Shown piece after piece: positions 1-4,465 of a DNA stretch of 11,407 nt. The translations under genes were made by a program, and so were the position numbers. The notes under the pieces are model-generated. The model saw nothing but the letters and a program-made list of their open reading frames with translations, did not search any database and was not told the DNA's origin. The DNA comes from an uncultured Acidobacteriota bacterium (GTDB taxonomy: Bacteria; Acidobacteriota; Vicinamibacteria; Vicinamibacterales; UBA8438). The stretch is taken from the NCBI GenBank assembly GCA_937888665.1, contig CALBET010000357.1, forward strand, positions 1 through 11,407, given 5' to 3'. Each line of letters opens with the position of its first letter. The stretch's first letter is position 1.

Positions 1-179
1 CGCGCGACAATGCGCGCCCCGCGGCCGCGGCGTGGGGCACTCGGGGTCCCCGCGGCGTGGCCGCGTGGGGTTCGGGGCGCAGCCCCGTCTAAGTACTAGA
101 CAAGACCGACGCGGACGGTTTACCGTCAAACGGGTAATTACGGCGCCCTGGGTTCGGGCGCCAGAATAAGGATTGAGAA
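1..179. other. GC-rich intergenic region with small hairpins upstream of the first gene
   Basis: No gene is seen here. The first 90 bases are almost pure G/C and include a 12-bp perfect palindrome (CCGCGGCCGCGG, 19-30) and a short hairpin CGGGGC-GCA-GCCCCG (73-87), which may be the end of an upstream unit. Further symmetric elements follow: GTCTA-AGTAC-TAGAC (87-101), GACGG-TTTA-CCGTC (114-127) and a 7-bp stem GGCGCCC/GGGCGCC with a 7-nt loop (142-162). The last ends just before the ribosome binding site AAGGA (168-172) of the gene at 180. These could be operator or leader structures. No convincing -35/-10 pair was found. Confidence 0.5.
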
Positions 180-1199
180 ATGACCTATCGAAGAGTCATC
201 GCGGCGTCGGTCGGCCTGGGGCTGATCATCGGACTGGCTGGGTCGGCGATCGCACAGGACGCCCCGGTCGGGTGGACCGTGCCGCGGACGGTCGACGGGA
301 CGCCTGACCTGCAAGGGGTCTGGGCCAACAACAGTGTCACCCCGCTCGAACGGCCCCCGCAGTGGGCCGGGAAGACGCGGTTGACCGACGAAGAGTTGGC
401 CGAGCTGAAGGCGTCTGCCGCCGCGGTCGTCGCGAGCGGTCTTGACGCGCAGTTCGGCGATCAGTTGGTGCTCAAGGCGCTCGAGGGCCTCACCGACGCC
501 GGGTCGTACGACACGACGGGCAACTACAACCAGTTCTGGATGGCTGACCGCGACTTCACGAATCAGACGTCGCTGGTCATCGACCCGCCAGACGGTCAGG
601 TGCCCGCCGTGACGGCTGCCGCAACCGGTCGTTCGGAAGAGCGCAGGGCCTACCTTCGCCTGCATCCGGCGGATGGCCCGGAGGACCGACCGCTCGGCGA
701 GCGGTGCGCGAATTTCGGGGTGCCGCGTCTCGGCGCCGGCTACAACAGCTATATCCAGATCTTTCAGACGCCGAGCCATGCCGCCATTCTCAAAGAGATG
801 GCCCACGACGTGAAGCTGGTCCCGCTCGACGGTACGGCTCACGCGCCGGAGGACGTGCGCTTCTGGAATGGCGATTCGCGCGGCAGGTGGGAGGGCGACA
901 CCTTGGTCGTCGAGTCGGCGAATTTTTCGCCCAAGAGCGATTTCCGCGGCTCCTCGGACGGGTTGCACCTGGTGGAACGCTACACCCGCGTCGGGCCCGA
1001 CACCCTCAACTACGAGGTGACCATCACCGACCCGACGACCTGGACCAAACCGTGGACGGTGCTGATTCCGCTCAAGCACAGCGAGGATGTTGTCTTTGAA
1101 TACGCCTGCCATGAGGGGAATTACGGTATGGACGGCATTCTGTCCGGTCATCGCGCCGATGAGCGCGCGGCCGCAGCGACGACGACCCAGGGCCAGTGA
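180..1199 (+). CDS. Secreted conserved protein of unknown function (acidobacterial PDLQGVW-type family)
   Basis: This is a 339-residue exported protein. An N-terminal signal peptide is visible: R4-R5, a hydrophobic stretch at about 8-23, and a likely cleavage after AIA (residue 25). The mature start carries T-P-D-L-Q-G-V-W (41-48), the hallmark of a large family of secreted proteins that is heavily duplicated in Acidobacteriota. Further conserved-looking segments are LHPADGPEDRPLGERC (161-176), FGVPRLGAGYNSY (179-191), WNGDSRGRWEGDTLVVES (229-246) and FEYACHEGNYGM (307-317). Cys176 and Cys310 are candidates for a disulfide. The family has no assigned function that I know of; I see no enzyme motif. 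The ATG is supported by AAGGA seven bases upstream. It ends 19 bp before the next exported-protein gene, so the two may be co-transcribed. The protein looks full length. Confidence 0.85.
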   Translation: MTYRRVIAASVGLGLIIGLAGSAIAQDAPVGWTVPRTVDGTPDLQGVWANNSVTPLERPPQWAGKTRLTDEELAELKASAAAVVASGLDAQFGDQLVLKALEGLTDAGSYDTTGNYNQFWMADRDFTNQTSLVIDPPDGQVPAVTAAATGRSEERRAYLRLHPADGPEDRPLGERCANFGVPRLGAGYNSYIQIFQTPSHAAILKEMAHDVKLVPLDGTAHAPEDVRFWNGDSRGRWEGDTLVVESANFSPKSDFRGSSDGLHLVERYTRVGPDTLNYEVTITDPTTWTKPWTVLIPLKHSEDVVFEYACHEGNYGMDGILSGHRADERAAAATTTQGQ

Positions 1200-1218
1200 G
1201 CGCCGGGCTTCGCGAACG

Positions 1219-1728
1219 ATGATCAGGACGACGCGCATGCGGACCTGGACGGGCGTCGGTCTGGCCATCGGGTTGACGGCAGCGCTCGTTGCGCATCCGA
1301 GCGCCTGGCAGCAGGACATCGAGCGGGAGAACCTCGCCGATATCCGCGAGATCAATGTCGTGGTCGAGGAGCTCGCGAAGGACGCAGAGTCCGCCGGGCT
1401 CACCCGTCGTGCGCTGCTCGACGCCGCCGAGCGGAGGCTGGAAGAACGGGGGGTTCCGCTGGGTGGCTCCAGCCAGGGTGCGGACCTCTATATCAACGTG
1501 GCCACCCACAAAGGGTCCACCGGGTTGTATGCGTACTACGCCAGGGTGTCGGTGCAGCAGATGGCGACCCTCGAGGGGAATCAGCTCCGCGCTCGCGTCG
1601 ATACGTGGGACATGGCCAGTCTCGGCGCCGTCGGCGAGGGCAACCTGCCCCAGGTGGAACAGGTAATCGTCGAACTTGTCGATTTGTTCTGCGACGACTA
1701 CCTCGAGATGAACGACGCGCGGCGTTAG
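1219..1728 (+). CDS. Small exported protein of unknown function
   Basis: The chosen ATG gives a 169-residue protein; an in-frame ATG at 1237 is an alternative, and neither has a strong ribosome binding site. A signal peptide is clear: basic start, hydrophobic core at about 11-25, then AHPSA before Trp30. The mature part alternates helix-forming charged stretches (32-80, with the segment LTRRALLDAAERRLEERGVP) with a beta-type core (LYINVATHK, 90-98; YYARVSVQQMATL, 106-118) and ends in a helix (PQVEQVIVELVDLFCDDYLEMN). The pattern of 'x-YINV..., TWDxxSLG, DxFxxDYLxxN' recalls a recurrent acidobacterial secreted family without known function. The open frame extends upstream to 1087, but that part overlaps the preceding gene and encodes no signal peptide, so the later start is preferred. 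Codon use is ordinary. Confidence 0.7.
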   Translation: MIRTTRMRTWTGVGLAIGLTAALVAHPSAWQQDIERENLADIREINVVVEELAKDAESAGLTRRALLDAAERRLEERGVPLGGSSQGADLYINVATHKGSTGLYAYYARVSVQQMATLEGNQLRARVDTWDMASLGAVGEGNLPQVEQVIVELVDLFCDDYLEMNDARR

Positions 1729-1735
1729 GACCCTG

Positions 1736-2103
1736 AGCGGGTCCTTCGGGACAGCGCCCGGTGCGGCGCTGGTGGCGTTGCCCGTCGCGGCGCAGACCCC
1801 AGGCGGAGCGTCGACCCCCCCACGGCCGTGACGTTCGCCGAGCACGTGGCGCCGATTTTCTACGACAGCTGCACCACCTGTCATCGACCCGACCAGGTCG
1901 CGCCGATGTCGTTGTTGACCTACTTCGAGCCGGAAACCGCGCGTCTCCTCGAGGCGGGTACCCCATTGGTGTTCGAGATGCCCTACACCCCGACTGGCGA
2001 CCCGCACGTTGACGAATCCCGTATCGGCTTGGTGTTCACCGCACTGTCGTATTTCATCGAAGACGAGGCGGACGAGGCTCGGATCACACAACAGCAACAG
2101 TAG
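1736..2103 (+). pseudogene. Decayed c-type cytochrome / copper-monooxygenase-like gene
   Basis: From 1828 a 91-codon frame reads VTFAEHVAPIFYDSCTTCH, the usual start of acidobacterial exported cytochrome c domains (CxxCH haem motif: Cys15, Cys18, His19), followed by RPDQVAPMSLLTY. Directly after LLTYFE comes PETARLLEAGTPLVFEMPY and then SRIGLVF. In full-length relatives as I recall them this belongs several hundred residues further on, in the copper type II monooxygenase-like part, and reads M-H-Y where this copy has M-P-Y. The middle of the gene thus seems deleted. Upstream, a signal-peptide-like stretch ALVALPVAAQTP (1769-1801) lies in a different frame; one missing base in the C7 run at 1815-1821 would join the two. 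No ATG precedes that stretch. Taken together: frameshift, lost start, internal deletion and a lost His. A short functional haem protein from the GTG at 1828 is possible but would lack an export signal. Confidence 0.65.
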
Positions 2104-2135
2104 TTGCCCTTCACCGCCACAGTCGGCGTTTTCGT

Positions 2136-2172
2136 GGGTCGCGCTGGTCTGCCAGCGCGGCCCTTTTTCTTT
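2136..2172 (+). terminator. Strong rho-independent terminator
   Basis: A 12-bp stem GGGTCGCGCTGG / CCAGCGCGGCCC (2136-2147 with 2152-2163; one G-U wobble, otherwise perfect) closes a 4-nt loop (TCTG) and runs straight into TTTTTCTTT. It sits 32 bp after the stop of the decayed cytochrome frame and ends the transcription unit that starts at 180. Confidence 0.92.
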
Positions 2173-2200
2173 CTCGGCAACGTCATGTCCAACGGGGTGG

Positions 2201-2229
2201 GGAATAACCGCGACGGAGGTCCGGTCTAC
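2201..2229 (+). promoter_or_regulatory. Possible ECF-sigma promoter for the Spy-like gene
   Basis: GGAATAA (2201-2207) and GTCTAC (2224-2229) are 16 bases apart, matching the general ECF-sigma pattern (GGAAC-type -35, GTCTA-type -10). They precede the Spy/CpxP-like gene by about 90 bp, and envelope-stress genes of this kind are often under ECF or Cpx-type control. A 10-bp direct repeat GCGACGGAGG (2210-2219 and 2237-2246, 27 bp apart) overlaps the region and could be an activator site. This is inference from motif match only. Confidence 0.35.
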
Positions 2230-2318
2230 AACAACAGCGACGGAGGGTGCGACACGGCCCACGTTGCTGACCACTTCGATGCGTGCGCGCTGAACACGCG
2301 ATGAGCCAGGAGGCCGAG

Positions 2319-2876
2319 ATGAAGAGCATGGGAAGCATGAAGCGAAAGACGTTGAAATGGATGGTGCCGGCCGGTGTGCTCGTGACGCTTGGCCTCTTCG
2401 CCGCGGCCGACCTGGCCTGGAGCCAACCTCCGGACGGACCGGGTGGCCGACGTGGTGGGATGATGGGGCGTCGCGGCGGCCCAGGGGGCGGTGGTCCGGG
2501 CGGGCCTGGCGGCGTGATGCTACCCCTGGGGCGTCTGCACCTGACCGAGGCCCAGCACGATCAGGTCAGAGGCGTGATGGAGCAGAACCGGGAGGCAACT
2601 CGGGCCGCCGGTGCGCGACTTCGTGAAGTCCGGAACGCGCTCAAGGATGCTGTCACCGCGGAAGTCGTGAACGAAGGAGCCATTCGCGCGGTGGCGACAG
2701 ACCTCGCCACCGCCGAAGGTGACGCCGCGGTGCAGCGCGCGTTTGTCCGGTCGCAGGTCTGGCAACTGCTGACCCCTGATCAGCAGGCCAACGCGCTCGA
2801 ACTCGAAGCCGAGATGAAAGAACGGATGGAGCAACGCCGGGCCCGGCGGGGCGAGCGGCGACGGCAGCGGGGATAG
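2319..2876 (+). CDS. Spy/CpxP-like periplasmic LTxxQ protein
   Basis: The start is set by a perfect AGGAGG (2308-2313) five bases before the ATG at 2319; the upstream ATG at 2301 contains that ribosome binding site within its own first codons and is unlikely. The 185-residue product has a signal peptide (basic KRKTLKW, hydrophobic core 15-31, probable cleavage near AWS-Q, residue 35). A Gly/Pro/Arg-rich linker follows (38-66), then a helical domain with the two LTxxQ signatures typical of Spy/CpxP proteins: LTEAQ (75-79) and LTPDQQ (151-156). The C-terminus is very basic (RRARRGERRRQRG). Spy and CpxP are periplasmic chaperones or stress sensors; many acidobacterial relatives are annotated as heavy-metal sensors or refolding chaperones. 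The Gly-rich linker is longer than in enterobacterial Spy. It stands alone between two terminators, so it is probably its own unit. Confidence 0.82.
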   Translation: MKSMGSMKRKTLKWMVPAGVLVTLGLFAAADLAWSQPPDGPGGRRGGMMGRRGGPGGGGPGGPGGVMLPLGRLHLTEAQHDQVRGVMEQNREATRAAGARLREVRNALKDAVTAEVVNEGAIRAVATDLATAEGDAAVQRAFVRSQVWQLLTPDQQANALELEAEMKERMEQRRARRGERRRQRG

Positions 2877-2899
2877 TTGATACCAACCTCCACGGACCT

Positions 2900-2920
2900 C
2901 CCGCTGCGACTCGCGGCGGG
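2900..2920 (+). repeat. 9-bp hairpin upstream of the terminator
   Basis: CCCGCTGCG (2900-2908) pairs with CGCGGCGGG (2912-2920) across a 3-nt loop with one G-U wobble. It has no T run of its own and lies 7 bp before the terminator at 2928. It may protect the 3' end of the Spy-like mRNA or help termination. Confidence 0.6.
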
Positions 2921-2927
2921 CTCAACC

Positions 2928-2962
2928 AACGGCGCGGTCCTTCAGGGCCGCGCCGTTTTCTT
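2928..2962 (+). terminator. Rho-independent terminator after the Spy-like gene
   Basis: A 13-bp stem AACGGCGCGGTCC / GGGCCGCGCCGTT (2928-2940 with 2945-2957, one G-U wobble) with a 4-nt loop TTCA is followed by TTCTT. It closes the Spy-like transcription unit and marks the left edge of the accessory region. Confidence 0.9.
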
Positions 2963-3030
2963 CGCCCGCTTCTGACCTCGTAGCCAGGGCCCTTAGGCCC
3001 GCCTGCGATGTCCCCGAGCGCATGTCGCCC

Positions 3031-3234
3031 GTCGCCCCGCAGTTCCAGGGGGCTGCGAGCTGGCGCACGTAACTCCGTCACTACGTGTGTATCGACCATC
3101 GTGGTTGCGGCAGGCGAGGGCCCCAGGTATTCCTGAATCCGCCGGATGTCCACCCTGTTGAGCAACAGGCGCGTCGCAAAGCTGTGTCGGAGCGGGTTCG
3201 CCCGCGTCAACCGCAGTTGCCATGATACCCACGG
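3031..3234 (-). pseudogene. C-terminal remnant of a tyrosine recombinase (integron-integrase-like)
   Basis: On the minus strand about 65 codons read as the C-terminal catalytic part of a tyrosine recombinase: NPLRHSFATRLL, then VDIRRIQEYLGPS, then ATTMVDTHV, ending in a RSPLE motif. Intact relatives have H-x-L-R-H-S-F-A-T, L-G-H-x and T-T-M-x-Y-T-H-V. Here the box-II His is Asn (AAC, 3196-3198), the second His is Pro (LGPS) and the nucleophile Tyr is Asp (GAT). Arg of HxxR is kept. The THV...RSPLE ending recalls integron integrases and close XerC/D relatives. The N-terminal three quarters are missing; the bases on that side (3235 onward) show no recognisable recombinase sequence. It cannot be active. 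It lies 5'-side out, facing away from higBA, as intI does relative to its cassettes. The borders given are approximate. Confidence 0.75.
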
Positions 3235-3410
3235 AATTGCGCCGTCAGATAACCCGACCATGGCGGCAATATATCGCTAGCGCGATTCCATCGCTCGCAC
3301 GGCACGCGAAAAGGATAAGTTGTGTTGGTTCAGTCGCTTGACCGGATGCCCGATCGCGCAGCCAGAATGGATTCACGCTGAAAGTCAGGTGCCCGATGAT
3401 GGAGCGGAAA
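3235..3410. other. Stretch without a recognisable gene between integrase remnant and higBA
   Basis: Neither strand shows a protein I recognise. CGCTAGCG lies inside a small inverted repeat (ATCGC-TAGC-GCGAT, 3273-3286). If an integron platform once stood here, this is where the integrase N-terminus and attI would have been; neither is identifiable, so the stretch looks eroded. Confidence 0.4.
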
Positions 3411-3458
3411 CCGTCGAAGCCGGGGAATCGCGCCGTCCACCTAAAGAATGTTCGACGG
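3411..3458. repeat. Perfect 8-bp inverted repeat, possible eroded att-type site
   Basis: CCGTCGAA (3411-3418) is exactly complementary in reverse to TTCGACGG (3451-3458), 32 bases apart. The right arm with its preceding base reads GTTCGAC (3450-3456), close to the GTTCGGC core of the attC-like site at 4246-4252; the left arm GTCGAA matches the GTCGAAC arm at 4181. The interior lacks the long stem of the site at 4181, so it may be a degraded attC or an attI-like core. Chance is not excluded. Confidence 0.35.
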
Positions 3459-3472
3459 ATGAGCCGACCCAG

Positions 3473-3501
3473 TTGACAACATTAACGCACGGCGTTATTG
3501 T
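3473..3501 (+). promoter_or_regulatory. higBA promoter, sigma-70 type
   Basis: TTGACA (3473-3478, perfect -35) and TATTGT (3496-3501, 4 of 6 to the -10 consensus) are 17 bases apart. The expected transcription start, seven bases after the -10, falls on about 3508, which is the G of the higB GTG start codon. No ribosome binding site precedes that codon. The toxin is therefore probably read from a leaderless mRNA. Confidence 0.75.
3479..3501. promoter_or_regulatory. Operator palindrome of higBA
   Basis: ACATTAACGC (3479-3488) and GCGTTATTGT (3492-3501) form an inverted repeat with 9 of 10 matched positions around the centre ACG; the six inner bases TAACGC/GCGTTA are perfect. The palindrome fills the spacer and the -10 element, so a bound HigA dimer would block RNA polymerase, the usual autorepression of higBA operons. 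An outer pair GTTGACAA (3472-3479) / TTGTCGAC (3498-3505) extends the symmetry with an offset. Confidence 0.72.
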
Positions 3502-3507
3502 CGACGG

Positions 3508-3789
3508 GTGATTCGCAGCTTCGCGGACAACCAGACCCAGCGGTTGTTTCAGCGACAGCGAGTACGGCGGCTACCGGCCAATTTGCAACGGTTGGCGCTT
3601 CGTAGATTGCTGTATCTGGACGGTGCGGATCGACTGAGCGACTTGCGACTGCCACCCGGGAATCGTCTGGAGAAGCTCCGCGGCAACCGAACGGGGCAAT
3701 ACAGCATTCGCATCAACGACCAATGGCGGGTCTGCTTCCGCTGGCGGGACGGTGATGCACACGACGTGGAGATCACCGACTATCACTAG
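3508..3789 (+). CDS. higB: HigB-type toxin (RelE/ParE superfamily mRNA interferase)
   Basis: The 93-residue product is full length for the HigB family, in which the toxin gene comes before the antitoxin. It starts IRSFADNQTQRLF, continues with RVRRLPANLQRLALRRLLYLD (19-38), LPPGNRLEKLRGNRTGQYSIRIN (48-70), and ends WRVCFRWRDGDAHDVEITDYH. These are the conserved HigB stretches. Arg68, Arg73 and the terminal Tyr92-His93 correspond to the positively charged and terminal residues thought to act in ribosome-dependent mRNA cleavage. The GTG at 3508 fits both the family N-terminus and the predicted transcription start. The toxin acts on translating ribosomes in the cytoplasm and is neutralised by HigA encoded eight bases downstream. 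No damage is seen, so the module looks functional although the neighbouring recombinase is decayed. Confidence 0.93.
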   Translation: MIRSFADNQTQRLFQRQRVRRLPANLQRLALRRLLYLDGADRLSDLRLPPGNRLEKLRGNRTGQYSIRINDQWRVCFRWRDGDAHDVEITDYH

Positions 3790-3797
3790 GAGCCACG

Positions 3798-4094
3798 GTG
3801 CCTGACAGACTGCCGCCGGTCCATCCCGGTGAGATTCTCCAAGAAGACTTCCTCACCCCGCTCAACATCTCCCAGTACCGGCTCGCGAAGGACATCAGCG
3901 TCCCTCCTCGCCGCATTAACGAAATCGTGCACGGCAAACGGGCGGTCAGCGCGGATACGGCTTTGCGGTTGGCCAGGTATTTCGGTTCTTCGGAGCGGCT
4001 GTGGCTGAACCTGCAAGCGCGGTTCGACCTAGAGACGGAGAAGGATCGACTCGGCGACCGGCTAGAACGCGAAGTCGCGGCGCGGGCGAGCTAG
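3798..4094 (+). CDS. higA: HigA-type antitoxin and autorepressor
   Basis: This is a 98-residue XRE-family helix-turn-helix protein. The N-terminus reads PPVHPGEILQEDFLTPL (6-22), the HigA signature, followed by the HTH ISQYRLAKDISVPPRRINEIVHGKRAVSADTALRLARYF split over residues 24-62, and a C-terminal helix LWLNLQARFDLETEK. HigA binds HigB and, as a dimer, the operator overlapping the promoter. The GTG start is set by AGGAG (3788-3792), which overlaps the higB stop codon and lies five bases upstream; the next in-frame start would remove part of the HigA signature. The tight spacing implies translational coupling with higB. The protein appears intact. Confidence 0.93.
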   Translation: MPDRLPPVHPGEILQEDFLTPLNISQYRLAKDISVPPRRINEIVHGKRAVSADTALRLARYFGSSERLWLNLQARFDLETEKDRLGDRLEREVAARAS

Positions 4095-4180
4095 ATTCTG
4101 CGGCGGTGCCTCGGTTTCGTACGGTTTCCACTGTCAAAGCGGCAAGTTTCGGCGACCGCCGGGCGGTTGGATGACCACGC

Positions 4181-4252
4181 GTCGAACAAGGGTTTGCAGC
4201 GGACGCCGGCACGGTGTTGCTCAGCCGGCGCCGCTGAAACCTCACGTTCGGC
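4181..4252 (+). other. attC-like recombination site at the 3' end of the higBA unit
   Basis: A 72-bp imperfect inverted repeat begins with GTCGAAC (4181-4187) and ends with GTTCGGC (4246-4252), which pair over 7 bp with one G-T wobble (outer R''/R' boxes; GTTCGGC is near the GTTRRRY core). Inside, 4191-4210 pairs with 4224-4241: runs of 5, 6 and 7 bp (GGTTT/AAACC, CAGCGG/CCGCTG, CGCCGGC/GCCGGCG) separated only by single unpaired bases on the left arm, G4196 and A4203. The end loop is 13 nt. Unpaired outer spacers, a long stem with one-sided extrahelical bases and an apical loop are the defining features of integron attC sites. It lies 86 bp after higA, as expected for a gene cassette. The basis is structure seen by eye. 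Confidence 0.7.
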
Positions 4253-4465
4253 AGTCGATGAAGAGCGTGGGGCATTCTTGAGAATCCCGGACCCGACAGC
4301 CGGCTGGCCGTTCTGGTGGCGCTGGGTCTTACCAATCCCTGAAAAACAACGAGCCACGTGATGACAGATGAGCTGTGCGCCCAGTACCATGCCGCAGTCG
4401 AGAAGATCGGCGCGTGCCAGGGATATCGTTTCCACCTAGACGGCCAAGAGACAGGGGGGACCCAG
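4253..4465. other. Non-coding or unresolved stretch between the attC-like site and the hydrolase
   Basis: Before 4358 nothing recognisable is present. From the GTG at 4358 (or ATG at 4361) an open frame of 36 codons (TDELCAQYHAAVEKIG at its start) runs in frame into the hydrolase. It would put extra residues before the Tat signal and lacks a ribosome binding site, so it is read here as leader or as the tail end of an older coding sequence, not as part of the mature gene. Confidence 0.45.

Noticed and set aside
138..1403. 421-codon open frame on the minus strand opposite the first gene
   Set aside because: It mirrors the codons of the plus-strand secreted protein, is Arg/His/Gly-rich without a recognisable domain, and has no ribosome binding site. 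High GC suppresses stops on the opposite strand.
1072..2274. 400-codon minus-strand open frame across the second gene and the cytochrome relic
   Set aside because: It runs through a perfect plus-strand terminator and two unrelated loci and shows no domain; a GC-driven shadow.
2104..2304. 66-codon open frame between the cytochrome relic and the Spy-like gene
   Set aside because: It starts right after a stop codon without a ribosome binding site and reads straight through a strong terminator.
2653..3030. Further minus-strand coding beyond the integrase stub
   Set aside because: The open frame continues antisense to the Spy-like gene and its terminator, but similarity to recombinases ends at the RSPLE motif, so only the stub is annotated.
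3320..3511. 63-codon plus-strand open frame ending inside higB
   Set aside because: It covers the higBA promoter and operator, has no ribosome binding site and no recognisable sequence.
4167..4361. 64-codon open frame containing NKGLQRTP
   Set aside because: This peptide is just the translation of the attC-like hairpin; LQRT-type peptides of this sort are typical artefacts of translated repeat or att sites.
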